DNA of 64,000 nt, from assembly GCF_009811655.1 (NCBI RefSeq), contig NZ_BGJX01000019.1, positions 23,031 through 87,030 of the forward strand. Reading direction: 5' to 3'. Positions 53,998 to 63,495 of the stretch are shown piece by piece. Below the pieces are notes generated by a model. It did no database searches. It worked only from the letters and a program-made list of their open reading frames with translations, and was not told where the DNA came from. The position numbers and the translations under genes are program-made. Each line of letters begins with the position of its first letter. Position 1 is the first letter of the stretch. The stretch is from Methylosinus sp. Ce-a6 (GTDB taxonomy: Bacteria > Pseudomonadota > Alphaproteobacteria > Rhizobiales > Beijerinckiaceae).

Positions 53998-54627
53998 ATG
54001 GGCATGAGCGGGGATCGCGCAGACAAACAGAGCGGACGCCGCGCCGGCAAGGGCGCGGGGCTTCTGGTCGTCGGCTCCGTGGCCATGCTGATCCTGTCCT
54101 TCGCCTCCGTGCCGCTCTATCGCGCCTTCTGCGCGGCGACGGGATTCGGCGGCACGACGCAGGTCGCCAAGCTCGCCCCGGCCAAGCCCGGCGAGCGGCG
54201 GCTCTCCGTGCGTTTCGACGCCAATGTCGCGCGCGATCTGCCTTGGCGCTTCGAGCCGGAAACGCCCCGCATCGTGCTGCGCACCGGCGAGACGGCGACC
54301 GTCTATTACAAGGTCGTCAATCTCTCCGACCAGGAGACGGCCGGCGTCGCCGCCTATAATGTCAGCCCGGATCAGGCCGGGGCCTATTTCGACAAGCTCG
54401 CCTGTTTCTGCTTCTCGGAGCAGAAGCTCGCGCCGCATGAGAGCGCCGAATGGCCGGTGGTGTTCTTCCTCGACCCGGCGCTCGAGGCCGACGAGACGAT
54501 GAAGCGCGTCGAGGAGATCACTCTGTCCTACTCCTTCTTCGCCTCCAAGAAACCCAAGGAGTCGAAACCCGAGGAGTCGAAACCGACCGGGGCGGCGAGC
54601 GCGCTCGCGGCGAAGCCGAAGAGTTGA
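53998..54627 (+). CDS. ctaG: Cytochrome c oxidase assembly protein CtaG (Cox11)
   Basis: A 209-residue membrane-anchored copper chaperone for CuB. An N-terminal helix (GLLVVGSVAMLILSFASVPL) precedes an immunoglobulin-like periplasmic domain with the copper-binding CFCF in KLACFCFSEQKLAPHESAEW. The tail is a Lys/Pro/Ser repeat (KPKESKPEESKP), unusual for the family. Start at 53998; ATG 54004 is an alternative. Confidence 0.95.
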   Translation: MGMSGDRADKQSGRRAGKGAGLLVVGSVAMLILSFASVPLYRAFCAATGFGGTTQVAKLAPAKPGERRLSVRFDANVARDLPWRFEPETPRIVLRTGETATVYYKVVNLSDQETAGVAAYNVSPDQAGAYFDKLACFCFSEQKLAPHESAEWPVVFFLDPALEADETMKRVEEITLSYSFFASKKPKESKPEESKPTGAASALAAKPKS

Positions 54628-54677
54628 CGAATGACGAGAATGCGACGGGGGGCGTCCGCGGCGGGGCGAACCATCCC

Positions 54678-54781
54678 TAAAGCGTTTCCAGCCGAAGTGG
54701 ACGCCGGTTCGGCGTCGGAAACGCGTCAAACCAAAAGCCGAGAGTCTTTCCTCGTTTCAGTGAAACAGGGAAAGACTCTAG
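54678..54781. repeat. Full two-hairpin repeat element (104 bp) inside the cox operon
   Basis: Starts TAAAGCGTTTCCAGCCGAAG and ends with the arm GAAAGACTCTAG. Module 2 is an inverted repeat centred at 54760 (AGAGTCTTTCC...GTTTCA / TGAAAC...GGAAAGACTCT) with few mismatches. It lies between ctaG and coxC and so should be transcribed as part of the operon. Confidence 0.9.
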
Positions 54782-54838
54782 CGAATGGAGCCCTGTGAAC
54801 GAGACCGGCCCGGCCGGCGAAGTCTTAAGGAAATCATC

Positions 54839-55702
54839 ATGGCGGACGGACACGCGAAACCAAATCACGACTATCATCTCGTCGATCCGAGCCCCTGGCC
54901 GATCGTCGGCTCGCTCGCCGCTCTGCTCACCGCGATCGGCGCGATCTATTGGATGAAGGGCCTGCCGCTGCTCGGCGTCAAGATCGGCGGCCCGGTTCTG
55001 TTCGCCGCCGGCTTCGCGGGCGTGCTCTTCACCATGTGGTCCTGGTGGGGCGACATCATCCGCGAGGCCGAGCATGAGGGCCATCACACCAAGGTGGTGC
55101 AGCTGCATCACCGCTATGGCGTGATTCTCTTCATCCTCTCCGAGGTGATGTTCTTCGTCGCCTGGTTCTGGGCCTTCTTCAATTCGGCGATCTTCCCCGC
55201 CGATCCGACGCAGGTCACGCGCACCGAGCTGTTCCAGGGCGTGTGGCCGCCGCATGGGATCGAAGTGCTCAATCCCTGGCATCTGCCGCTGCTCAACACG
55301 CTGATCCTGCTCACCTCGGGCGCGACACTCACCTGGGCGCATCACGGCCTGCTGCACAACGACCGCGACACGCTGAAGAAGGGCCTCATCGCCACCATCG
55401 CGCTCGGCCTGACCTTCACCGCGATCCAGGCCTATGAATACGCCCATGCGCCCTTCGCCTTCTCCGGCTCGATCTATGGCGCCACCTTCTTCATGGCGAC
55501 CGGCTTCCACGGCTTCCATGTGATCGTCGGCTCGATCTTCCTCATCGTCTGCCTCGCGCGCGCCGTCGCCGGCCAGTTCAAGCCGGAGCAACATCTCGGC
55601 TTCGAGTTCGCGGCGTGGTATTGGCACTTCGTCGACGTCGTCTGGCTGTTCCTGTTCGCCTCCATCTATGTGTGGGGCAACTGGGGCGGCCATATGGAAT
55701 GA
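54839..55702 (+). CDS. coxC: Cytochrome c oxidase subunit III
   Basis: A 287-residue seven-helix subunit. It begins MADGHAKPNHDYHLVDPSPW after AAGGAAA. Typical motifs include TMWSWWGDIIREAEHEGHHT, FVAWFWAFFNSAI, the long central WPPHGIEVLNPWHLPLLNT, and the C-terminal YWHFVDVVWLFLF. Confidence 0.97.
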   Translation: MADGHAKPNHDYHLVDPSPWPIVGSLAALLTAIGAIYWMKGLPLLGVKIGGPVLFAAGFAGVLFTMWSWWGDIIREAEHEGHHTKVVQLHHRYGVILFILSEVMFFVAWFWAFFNSAIFPADPTQVTRTELFQGVWPPHGIEVLNPWHLPLLNTLILLTSGATLTWAHHGLLHNDRDTLKKGLIATIALGLTFTAIQAYEYAHAPFAFSGSIYGATFFMATGFHGFHVIVGSIFLIVCLARAVAGQFKPEQHLGFEFAAWYWHFVDVVWLFLFASIYVWGNWGGHME

Positions 55703-55729
55703 GTGGACGGGCCCATCGCGGCTTCTGAA

Positions 55730-55766
55730 AGAAGCGCCGGCGGGACCGTCGGCGCTTCTCTCGTTT
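55730..55766 (+). terminator. Hairpin after coxC
   Basis: 10-bp perfect stem AGAAGCGCCG/CGGCGCTTCT with a 10-nt loop, then CTCGTTT. The T tract is weak, so readthrough into DUF983 and surf1 is likely. Confidence 0.5.
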
Positions 55767-55803
55767 CGACGCCCTCTCGCCCTCGCAAAGGGATAGGAAA
55801 ACC

Positions 55804-56184
55804 ATGGCCGCCGACGAATATCCGCCCGTCAACCCTTATGTCGCCGGCCTCCTCGGCCATTGCCCGCGTTGCGGCAAGGGACATTTGTTCCAGGGCTTTC
55901 TGAAGCTCGCCCCGCGTTGCGAGGTCTGCGGGCTCGATCTCGCCTTCGCCGATTCGGGCGACGGGCCGGCCGTCTTCGTCATGACCATCGCCGGCTTCAT
56001 CGTCGTCGGCGCGGCCCTCTGGGTCGAGGTCGCCTATGCGCCGCCCTATTGGGTGCATGCGCTCATCTTCCTGCCGCTCACCGTCGTCGTCTGCGCGGGG
56101 CTGCTGCGGCCGACGAAGAGCCTGCTGATCGCGCTGCAATATTTCAACAGGGCGGAGGAGGGCCAGCGCGCCGATGAGAACTGA
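55804..56184 (+). CDS. DUF983 protein
   Basis: A 126-residue protein with an N-terminal zinc-ribbon-like set CPRCGKGHLF and PRCEVCGLDL, then two membrane helices (FVMTIAGFIVVGAALWV and ALIFLPLTVVVCAGLL). DUF983 genes regularly sit between coxC and surf1 in Rhizobiales, suggesting an oxidase-assembly role not yet defined. Its end overlaps surf1 by 11 bases. Confidence 0.92.
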   Translation: MAADEYPPVNPYVAGLLGHCPRCGKGHLFQGFLKLAPRCEVCGLDLAFADSGDGPAVFVMTIAGFIVVGAALWVEVAYAPPYWVHALIFLPLTVVVCAGLLRPTKSLLIALQYFNRAEEGQRADEN

Positions 56185-56899
56185 GGCGCGCGCCCTGCTC
56201 GGGCCGGCGCTCTTCACTATTTTCATGGCGGCGCTGCTCGCAGGACTCGGCGTGTGGCAGCTGCGCCGCCTCGCCTGGAAGGAGGCGCTGATCGCCCGCG
56301 TGGAGACGCGCGCCGGCGCCGCGCCGGTCGAGGCGCCGCGCGCGCGTTGGACGGAGCTCGCGGCCGAGGATTATGATTTCCTCCATGTGCGCGTCTCGGG
56401 CCGTTTCGACCTTTCGCGCGAGGCGCTGATCTTCTCGCCGCCGCCCGCGGGCGCCGGCATAGAGCCGGGCTTTCGGGTGATCGCGCCCTTCCTGCTGGAC
56501 GAGGGCGGGGCGATTCTCGTCGATCGCGGCTTTCTGCCGCTCTCCAAGCGCGCCGACGAGACGCGCAAGCGCGAACCCGCCGGGGATGTGACGCTCGTCG
56601 GCGTGCTGCGCGGCCCGCAGGCGCGCAATGTCTTCACTCCCGCCGATGCGCCGCAGCAGGGGCTCTTCTACACGGCCGACGCGCGCGTTCTCGCCGACCA
56701 TCTGAAGCTCTCCGACGCCGCGCCCTTCCTGTTGGAGCTCGATCCCGCAGCCTCCGCGCCCGGCCTGCCGCGCGTCTATGACCACAATATCGAGCTCGCC
56801 AATAATCACCTCTCCTACGCCATCACCTGGTTCTCGCTGGCGGCGGCGGTGGCCGGGGGCTTCGCTTTCTACGCCCTAGGGCGGCTGAAGCAGCGCTGA
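56174..56899 (+). CDS. SURF1-family oxidase assembly protein
   Basis: A 241-residue protein with two membrane helices (FTIFMAALLAGLGVWQLRRL at the N-terminus and YAITWFSLAAAVAGGFAFYA at the C-terminus) flanking a periplasmic domain. Family signatures are GVWQLRRLAWKEALI, RVIAPFLLDEGGAILVDRGF and NNHLSYAITWFSLA. It is thought to help deliver haem A to subunit I. Confidence 0.95.
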   Translation: MRTEARALLGPALFTIFMAALLAGLGVWQLRRLAWKEALIARVETRAGAAPVEAPRARWTELAAEDYDFLHVRVSGRFDLSREALIFSPPPAGAGIEPGFRVIAPFLLDEGGAILVDRGFLPLSKRADETRKREPAGDVTLVGVLRGPQARNVFTPADAPQQGLFYTADARVLADHLKLSDAAPFLLELDPAASAPGLPRVYDHNIELANNHLSYAITWFSLAAAVAGGFAFYALGRLKQR

Positions 56900-56987
56900 C
56901 GCGGCCGAAGCGGCCGAAGCGGCGCATGACGAATTTCGGCGCCTTCGGACTTTCCCGGCGCCGGGTCGGCGAGTTAGAAGAGACGCC

Positions 56988-58400
56988 GTGCGCTACATTT
57001 CCACACGCGGCGAAGCTCCCGAGCTCGCCTTCGAAGACGTCCTCCTCGCCGGCCTCGCGTCCGACGGCGGCCTCTATGCGCCTGTCTCCTATCCGGGACT
57101 CGCGCGCGGCGAGATCGCGGCCCTCGCCGGCCTTCCCTATCGGGAAGCGAGCGCGCGAATCATCGCCCCCTTCCTCGGCGAGGCCTTCACGGGCGAGGCG
57201 CTGCGCGCGCTGACGCGGGACGCCTATGCGAGCTTCCGCCACAGCGCCGTCGCGCCGCTCACGCAGATCGCCGAAAATCTCTTCGTCCTCGAGCTGTTCC
57301 ACGGACCGACGCTGGCGTTCAAGGATCTCGCCATGCAATTGCTCGGGCGCATGATGGACGCCGTGCTGGCGCGGCGCGATCTGCGCGCGACCATCGTCGG
57401 CGCGACCTCCGGCGACACGGGCGCGGCGGCGATCGAGGCTTTCGCCGGCTTGGATCGCGTCGACGTCTTCATTCTCTATCCGCATGAGCGCGTCTCCGAC
57501 GTGCAGCGCCGGCAGATGACCACTGTCGAGGCCGGCAACATCCACACCATCGCTCTTCGAGGCTCGTTCGACGACGCGCAATCGATATTGAAAGCGTTGT
57601 TTCGCGACGCTCGCTTCCGCGAGAGCGTCGGACTCGCCGGCGTCAATTCCATCAATTGGGCGCGCGTCGTCGCGCAGACCGCCTATTATTTCACGAGCGC
57701 CGTCGCGCTCGGCGCGCCTTTTCGCGAAGTGAGCTTTTCCGTGCCGACCGGCAATTTCGGCGACGTGCTCGCGGGCTATGTGGCCAAGCGCATGGGCCTG
57801 CCCGTCGGCCGTCTCGTCATCGGCACGAATTCCAATGATATTCTCGCGCGCGCGCTCGCGACCGGGCGCTATGAATTGCGCGAGGTGACGCCGACGCAAT
57901 CGCCCTCCATGGACATTCAGATCTCGTCGAATTTCGAGCGTCTGCTGTTCGACGCCTATGGCCGCGACGCCGCGCAAATTCGCGGCCTCATGGGCGCGCT
58001 GGAGCAATCGAAGGGCTTCTCCGTCGCGCCCGCGCAACTCGAATCCATTCGCGCGGAGTTCGAGGCGAGCGCGTGCTACGAGGCCGATACGACGGCGGAG
58101 ATCGCCCGCGCCTATCGCGAGACCGGCTACATTCTCGATCCCCATGCGGCGACAGGGGTTCATGCGGCGAGGAAGCGCCTCGCCGAGGATCCGTCGACGC
58201 CGATCGTGTCGCTGGCGACCGCGCATCCGGCGAAATTCCCGGACGCGGTGGAGCGGGCGATCGGCAAGCGGCCGGAACTCCCCGACCATCTCGCGCATAT
58301 TCTCTCCGCGCGGGAGCGTTTCAGCGTCCTCGACAATGATGCGGCGAAGGTCGCGGCCTTCATCTCCGCGCGCGCCCGCGCGGCGCGCGCGCCGGCGTGA
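56988..58400 (+). CDS. thrC: Threonine synthase
   Basis: A 470-residue PLP enzyme converting O-phosphohomoserine to threonine. It opens MRYISTRGEAPELAFEDVLL from GTG 56988. The PLP-lysine motif is HGPTLAFKDLAMQLLG, the phosphate-binding loop VGATSGDTGAAAIEAF, and SVPTGNFGDVLAGYVAKRMG is typical of the long bacterial form. Homoserine kinase is in the same window at 30389, not adjacent. Confidence 0.97.
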   Translation: MRYISTRGEAPELAFEDVLLAGLASDGGLYAPVSYPGLARGEIAALAGLPYREASARIIAPFLGEAFTGEALRALTRDAYASFRHSAVAPLTQIAENLFVLELFHGPTLAFKDLAMQLLGRMMDAVLARRDLRATIVGATSGDTGAAAIEAFAGLDRVDVFILYPHERVSDVQRRQMTTVEAGNIHTIALRGSFDDAQSILKALFRDARFRESVGLAGVNSINWARVVAQTAYYFTSAVALGAPFREVSFSVPTGNFGDVLAGYVAKRMGLPVGRLVIGTNSNDILARALATGRYELREVTPTQSPSMDIQISSNFERLLFDAYGRDAAQIRGLMGALEQSKGFSVAPAQLESIRAEFEASACYEADTTAEIARAYRETGYILDPHAATGVHAARKRLAEDPSTPIVSLATAHPAKFPDAVERAIGKRPELPDHLAHILSARERFSVLDNDAAKVAAFISARARAARAPA

Positions 58401-58410
58401 GAGGGCGACG

Positions 58411-59010
58411 ATGGCGCTCTTTGGCCTCGTCCCCGCCTATCGCGATCTGCCGCTGCGCGGCGACGGCGTCTATCTGCGCGGCTCGGAGATGCGGGATTTC
58501 GTCCCCTGGGCTTCTCTCAGGGAGCGCAGCCGCGCCTTTCTGACGCCATGGGAGCCGACTTGGCCGGCCGACGATCTCACGCGCGCCAGCTTCCGCTATC
58601 GCGTGCGCCGCCACGCCGAGGAGATGGCGCGCGACGAGGCCTATTCCTTCTTCGTGTTTCGCGAGGCCGACGACACTCTGGTCGGCGGCCTGACGCTCGG
58701 CCATGTGCGGCGCGGCGTCTCGCAGGCGGCGACGCTCGGCTATTGGATGGGCGAGCCCTTTGCCGGCAAAGGCTATATGTCCCGCGCGGTGCGGGTGGCG
58801 CTGGACTATGCCTTCAACCGCCAGCGCCTGCACCGCATCGAGGCCGCCTGCCTGCCCACCAACGCCGCCTCCATCCGCCTGTTGGAGCGCAACGGCTTCA
58901 TCCATGAGGGTTTCGCCCGGGCCTATCTCAACATCAACGGCCAATGGCGCGACCATCTCCTCTTCGCTCGGCTCGACAGCGATCCGTCGCGGGCCCGTCG
59001 GCTGCTCTGA
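58411..59010 (+). CDS. GNAT N-acetyltransferase, RimJ/RimL-like
   Basis: A 199-residue acetyltransferase. The acetyl-CoA loop is GYWMGEPFAGKGYMSRAVRV (QxxGxG/A-like) and the C-terminal RIEAACLPTNAASIRLLERN resembles ribosomal-protein and tyrosine/serine-type RimJ-like enzymes. Target unknown. It begins 10 bases after thrC and is probably co-transcribed. Confidence 0.9.
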   Translation: MALFGLVPAYRDLPLRGDGVYLRGSEMRDFVPWASLRERSRAFLTPWEPTWPADDLTRASFRYRVRRHAEEMARDEAYSFFVFREADDTLVGGLTLGHVRRGVSQAATLGYWMGEPFAGKGYMSRAVRVALDYAFNRQRLHRIEAACLPTNAASIRLLERNGFIHEGFARAYLNINGQWRDHLLFARLDSDPSRARRLL

Positions 59011-59038
59011 GCGGGCGACAACGCCGAAAGACGGCGTC

Positions 59039-59221
59039 ATTCCCGGCAGGCCGAAGGCCTGACCGGGAATCCAGGGCAATGACACAAAGACACGGCCTGT
59101 CGCTCCGGATTCCCGATCGCTCGCGTTGCGAGCGTCCGGAATGACGTCCTCTCTAGAGTTATTTGGATTCGCATGTTCTTTTCTGAAAACCGCTTCGCAC
59201 TTTTCGGGAACATGCTCTAGC
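59039..59221. repeat. Cluster of intergenic repeats
   Basis: Begins with a hairpin ATTCCCGGCAGGCC-GAA-GGCCTGACCGGGAAT (59039-59070, one bulged base). A second palindromic run around GATCGCTCGCGTTGCGAGCG follows. It ends with a copy of the GGGAACATGCTC element (59152-59221). No gene is visible in 59011-59365. Confidence 0.75.
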
Positions 59222-59365
59222 GGTCGAAGCGCAAGCGCTCATCCACGTTTCGAAACCGCACAGCCGAGCCTCGATTTTCGCTGGCACGCATCTCTCAACC
59301 TATCCTGCGACATCGCCGTCCGCGTCTCGAAACGGGACGGCAGGCGCAAAAAGGGTAGTGTATTC

Positions 59366-60145
59366 ATGGCGTTCCACGATTATCCGGCGTTCTGGGACAT
59401 CGAGGAGGTCACAGTCGGCGGGGCGCGGGTCGCGCGTCTCGATCTCGCGGGGACCGCGAGGCTGATGATCGAGGCGGCGCGCCGCCCCGCGCGCGCGAAC
59501 GGCCCCCTCTATCTCACTTCCGTCAATGGCGAGGTGCTGGCGCGCCGTCGCGCCAGCCGCGCGTTCGCGGAGCTCGTGGATCGGGCCGATCTCATCAGCG
59601 CCGATGGCCAGCCGCTCGTCTTCGCCTCCCGCCTCCTGGGCGAGCGGTCGCTGCCGGAGCGCGTCGCGACGACCGATCTCTACCCGCTCGTCGCGGCGAT
59701 GGCCGAGCGCGAGGGCGTGACCTTCTACCTCTATGGCGCGACGGAAGAGGTCAATCGCGCGACTTATGAGGAGACGAAGCGCCGCTTTCCGGGCCTGCGC
59801 ATCGTCGGCCGCTCGCATGGCTATCTGCGGGGAGAGGAGCTCGAGCGCAAGATCGACGAGATCGACGCGCTCGCGCCGGATATCGTCTGGCTCGCGCTCG
59901 GCGTCCCGCGCGAGCAGGAATTCGTGATCGAATGGAGCGATCGCCTTCGAAACGTCAAAGTGATCAAGACATCTGGAGGCCTGTTCGATTTTCTCGCCGG
60001 CGCCAAGCGGCGGGCTCCCATGTGGATGCAGAAGGCCGGCCTCGAATGGGCGTATCGCCTTCGGCTCGAGCCGCGCCGGCTGTTGTTGCGCTATGTGACG
60101 ACCAATCCGATCGCGTTGCTGCTGCTATTGCGCCACACGCATTGA
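59366..60145 (+). CDS. WecG/TagA/CpsF family glycosyltransferase
   Basis: A 259-residue GT26 enzyme. Family motifs are TSVNGEVLARRRASRAFAEL, ADGQPLVFASRLLG, FYLYGATEEVNRATYEETKR, WLALGVPREQEFV and KTSGGLFDFLAGAKRRAP. Such enzymes add ManNAcA, ManNAc or glucose to lipid-linked sugars in polysaccharide or teichoic-acid assembly. It stands alone here with repeats on both sides, so its glycan is unknown. Confidence 0.92.
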   Translation: MAFHDYPAFWDIEEVTVGGARVARLDLAGTARLMIEAARRPARANGPLYLTSVNGEVLARRRASRAFAELVDRADLISADGQPLVFASRLLGERSLPERVATTDLYPLVAAMAEREGVTFYLYGATEEVNRATYEETKRRFPGLRIVGRSHGYLRGEELERKIDEIDALAPDIVWLALGVPREQEFVIEWSDRLRNVKVIKTSGGLFDFLAGAKRRAPMWMQKAGLEWAYRLRLEPRRLLLRYVTTNPIALLLLLRHTH

Positions 60146-60265
60146 CCGTCCTCGCACATCCGCCGGAGCGTCGAAGCCGGCGGGCGTCCGAAGCCGCAAA
60201 GTATCGAGTTCGGCTTTCGGGTCCCCGGCGCGTCGCGCCACTCCGCCAGCGCCGGGGACGACGCC

Positions 60266-60298
60266 GCACCGGCGTCCGCTTCGGCTGAAAACGCTCTA
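60266..60298. repeat. Reverse partial copy (module 1) of the two-hairpin repeat
   Basis: Minus-strand sequence TAGAGCGTTTTCAGCCGAAG then CGGACGCCGGTGC. It shares the first half of module 1 only. It lies downstream of the WecG-like gene. Confidence 0.75.
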
Positions 60299-60382
60299 AA
60301 GGAAGACGAGTCCGCAGACCCGCAAAACCATGTGCGGAACTCTCATACGGTTTGCGGGTGAATGCTTCGCATTCGGCATGGT

Positions 60383-60464
60383 CGTCATTGCGAGGAGCGG
60401 AGCGACGAAGCAATCCAGGGGCCGCCCCAAGGCTCTAGTTTGCTTCGCTTCGCTCGCAATGACG
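60383..60464. repeat. Interspersed inverted-repeat element, copy 3
   Basis: The same 82-bp element as at 1877 and 8023, with ends CGTCATTGCGAG and CTCGCAATGACG. It lies just past the hisG stop codon, in the gap with the WecG-like gene. Apart from this and the partial repeat at 60266, nothing else is seen in 60146-60491. Confidence 0.8.
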
Positions 60465-60491
60465 GCCGGGGCGGTCGTCACGGAAATGGCG

Positions 60492-61463
60492 TCAAATCCG
60501 CGCTTGCAGCCGGCTCCACAACGCATTCTCCGCGCTGAACACATAGTCGAGCCTGGCGCTGGTCACGGTGCGCGCGCCTTTGGCGATGAGCCAATCCGCA
60601 AATTGCGGCGCGCTATCCGCCGGCGCGGCGAAAGTGACGAAGCCGGCTTCGCCGCGCTCGCGCAGATCGGCCGAGAATTTCTCAGCCGCCTCGGCGAGCA
60701 GCGCCTCGCCCGCATCGGGCAGCCGCGCGCGGATTTCGCGCGTCGTGCGCGCGAGCTCCTCGGCCGCTATGCGCGAGAGAATGATGCGCGCCGCCTCCCG
60801 CGCGCGCGCAGTCCAGGGCGCGGCGAGCGAGGCGACGAGATTGGCCTGCGAGCGCAGGATCACGCCGTCGTCCAGCGTCTTCAGCGCATTGGCGGCGAGC
60901 GTCGCGCCGGTCGTCGTAATGTCGACGATGAGATCGGCGGAGCCCGCCGCCGGCGCGCCTTCCGTGGCGCCGGAGCTCTCGACGATGCGATAATCGCCGA
61001 TCGCATGTTTGGCGAAGAAGCGGCGAGTCGTGTGCACATATTTGGTGGCGACGCGCAGCCCGCGGCTGTGGCGGGCGCGAAAGCCCGCCGAGACGTCGGC
61101 GAGATCGGCCATGGTACGAACGTCGATCCAGGCCTGCGGAACGGCGACCACCACATTCGCCTTGCCGAAGCCGAGCGGCGCCAAAATCTCCACCTTGCTC
61201 TCGGCGTCGGCGATCGTCTCGCGCACCAGATCCTCGCCGGTGACGCCGAGATGCACGTCGCCGCTCGCAAGCCGCGCGGTGATCTCGGAGGCCGAGAGAA
61301 AGGCCGCTTCCGCGTCATCGACGCCGGCGAGCTGGCCGCGATAGTCGCGCGCGCCGCGCCCCTGCGTGACCTCGACGCCGGCGCGGGCGAAAAAGGCGTT
61401 GGCGTTCTCCTGCAGCCGCCCCTTGGAGGGAACGGCGACGATGAGTCTGTCGGTCGGCGTCAT
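60492..61463 (-). CDS. hisG: ATP phosphoribosyltransferase catalytic subunit
   Basis: A 323-residue enzyme for the first step of histidine synthesis. It starts [20 protein letters not shown] and has the PRPP-binding signature [20 protein letters not shown], followed by [18 protein letters not shown]. The preceding hisZ overlaps by 4 nt, so this is the HisG-HisZ type of complex, in which HisZ supplies regulation. Confidence 0.96.
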   Translation of the reverse strand: MTPTDRLIVAVPSKGRLQENANAFFARAGVEVTQGRGARDYRGQLAGVDDAEAAFLSASEITARLASGDVHLGVTGEDLVRETIADAESKVEILAPLGFGKANVVVAVPQAWIDVRTMADLADVSAGFRARHSRGLRVATKYVHTTRRFFAKHAIGDYRIVESSGATEGAPAAGSADLIVDITTTGATLAANALKTLDDGVILRSQANLVASLAAPWTARAREAARIILSRIAAEELARTTREIRARLPDAGEALLAEAAEKFSADLRERGEAGFVTFAAPADSAPQFADWLIAKGARTVTSARLDYVFSAENALWSRLQARI

Positions 61464-62599
61464 GCCGCTGGTCCTTTGCGCGCCGCGAGGCGATCGATCC
61501 AAATGGCCGCGCCGACGGCGGGTATGTCGGATTTCGCGCCGAGCGTCCTCAGCAGCCGGTCGTAGCGCCCGCCGCCGATGAGCGGCGGACCGGAGGCGCC
61601 GGAGCGCGCCTCGAAGACGAAGCCCGAATAGTAATCGAGACGCCGCGCGAAGCTCGCCGAGAAGCGCACGCGATCGAGATCGACGCCGCGCGCGGCGAGA
61701 AAGCCGGAGCGCGTGTCGAAAGCGTCGAGAGCCGCGGCGAGATCGAGCGAGGCGTCGGCCGCGAGCTTGCGCAGCGTCGCGGAGGCCTCGTCGATCTGCC
61801 CCTGCACGGAGAAGAAGGCGTCGACCAGCGCATGGGTCTCGGCGCTCACTCCGGCGCCGCCGGCGAGCGCCGCCTGATCGAGAAAGCGTTCGGCGATCTC
61901 CGCCGCGCTGCGGCCGCCGACCGCCGAAATGCCGGCGATGGAGAGCAAATCCTCGACGAGCGCGCGCGCCTCTCTGGCGTCGACCTTCTCGAGCGCGGCG
62001 AGAACCCCGGCCTGCTCCTTGCCATTCGCCGGCGGGGCGAAAATCGTCGCGAGCGACTCGCCGCGGGCGTGTCCGGTCTCGAGCCGCCGGCGCCAGGCGG
62101 GCGGCAGGTCCAGCCGATCGAGGAAGGCCGAGACGAGGCCGGCGTCGCCGGTCTCGACATCGAGCGCGCCGCCGCCCACGCCCGCCGCGGCCTCGAGCGC
62201 GGCGGCGAGGATTTCGGCGTCGGCGGCCTCGCGATCGTCGCGGCCGAAGCTCTCGAGCCCCGCCTGCAGCAGCTCGCCCGTCCCTTCCTCGCCCTCGGCG
62301 GGAAAGCGGAACACCGTGCCGCCATAGGCGAAGGAGGCGGGCGCGCCGGCCGCGGGAGAAGAGAGATAGGCGAGGCAGACGGGAATCGTATATTCGGGCC
62401 GCAGGCACACATCCGCCCCGGCGGCGTCGCTCGTGAGATACAGGCGGCCGCGGAAATCCTCGCCCGAGCGATCGAGGAAGACGCCGGCCGGCTGCAGGAT
62501 CTTCGGCTCGCAGCGGGCGAAGCCCGCGCGCTGGAACGACGCCAATATCGCGCCGAGAGCGTCGCCGCTCGAAAAATCGGTTTTCGCCGCCTCGTTCAC
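61460..62599 (-). CDS. hisZ: ATP phosphoribosyltransferase regulatory subunit
   Basis: A 379-residue histidyl-tRNA-synthetase-like protein without tRNA charging. Class II aminoacyl-tRNA-synthetase-fold motifs are [48 protein letters not shown] and [14 protein letters not shown] chose GTG 62599 (AAGGA upstream, family-like N-terminus); ATG 62653 would add 18 basic residues. It pairs with HisG and mediates histidine feedback. Confidence 0.92.
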   Translation of the reverse strand: MNEAAKTDFSSGDALGAILASFQRAGFARCEPKILQPAGVFLDRSGEDFRGRLYLTSDAAGADVCLRPEYTIPVCLAYLSSPAAGAPASFAYGGTVFRFPAEGEEGTGELLQAGLESFGRDDREAADAEILAAALEAAAGVGGGALDVETGDAGLVSAFLDRLDLPPAWRRRLETGHARGESLATIFAPPANGKEQAGVLAALEKVDAREARALVEDLLSIAGISAVGGRSAAEIAERFLDQAALAGGAGVSAETHALVDAFFSVQGQIDEASATLRKLAADASLDLAAALDAFDTRSGFLAARGVDLDRVRFSASFARRLDYYSGFVFEARSGASGPPLIGGGRYDRLLRTLGAKSDIPAVGAAIWIDRLAARKGPAA

Positions 62600-62841
62600 G
62601 CCTTTGTCCTTCTTTTTCGGCCCTTCCTTAGCAAGCGCGGATGACCTTCGCATCCGCTTTCCGGAGGGAGAGTGAACGAAGTCGGAGCCGCTCCTCCAGC
62701 CGTTGACCGCGCGGCTCGACGCGATAGCATCGCCCAAGGCGTGTTCCTGCGTCTTTCAAACGAGCGCGTCTCCCGGCGTCCATCTCGCGATCACGCCTGT
62801 CGCAGCGACTTTGTTCGAGTTTCTATTCTGGAGATTTCAGC

Positions 62842-63495
62842 ATGGGTTATGTCTTTTTTCGGTTGAATAGAGGGTCGTCGCTGGCGGGCATGGCGCCCGC
62901 CGCCCTGCCGGGGGGCGACTTCGGCAACGCCGTCCTGCCGCCGGGCATGTCGGGCGCGGCCGGAATGTATATCGTCATCAATTGCCAAGCCGACCAACAC
63001 AACCGCTATGTCGGAATTTCCAACAATATCGGACAACGGTTCGCGGGCCGCATGGCGGTCGTCACCGAATTGGGGTTTCCGACTTCGACCATGGAGCGAA
63101 TTTACGTGGTCTGGGGCTCGGTGAAGGTGCGCGACGAGGGAGCGCCTCCGATGACGATCACCGTCAAGAACGCCAAGCCGCCGCCCATGTTCGTCGCCTT
63201 TCCCCTCTGGTGGGACACGGACTGGAGGGAGGCGACGCCAGGCAATGGCGGCGCCTTCACGGCCATGGTCGACGGCAATCTAATCAATCTGGAGCATCTG
63301 TTGATCCGGTTCGTCATGGCGCGCATGGGCGCCGGGGGAACCGTCTCGAACAATCAGTTGATGGGCTCCTTCCATCATCCGGTGAGCGGCGGGAAGGGCG
63401 GCTCGCCGATCCGAGTGAAGTTTCATTCGGCGGCGTTCGGCGACTATCCCGAACATATTCGCGCCGATATCCTCGAGCCGGGCTCGACATGGTAG
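62842..63495 (+). CDS. GIY-YIG-like nuclease-domain protein, unknown role
   Basis: A 217-residue protein with GMY at residues 41-43 and YVG at 56-58, followed by ISNNIGQR with R66. Further on are NLINLEHLLI with E151 and SNNQ with N170/N171. The order GIY, YIG, Arg, Glu, Asn matches the catalytic layout of GIY-YIG endonucleases, though the Glu lies farther downstream than usual because of an inserted segment (about residues 85-140). No methyltransferase or other restriction gene is adjacent. The family call is by motif only. Confidence 0.65.
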   Translation: MGYVFFRLNRGSSLAGMAPAALPGGDFGNAVLPPGMSGAAGMYIVINCQADQHNRYVGISNNIGQRFAGRMAVVTELGFPTSTMERIYVVWGSVKVRDEGAPPMTITVKNAKPPPMFVAFPLWWDTDWREATPGNGGAFTAMVDGNLINLEHLLIRFVMARMGAGGTVSNNQLMGSFHHPVSGGKGGSPIRVKFHSAAFGDYPEHIRADILEPGSTW

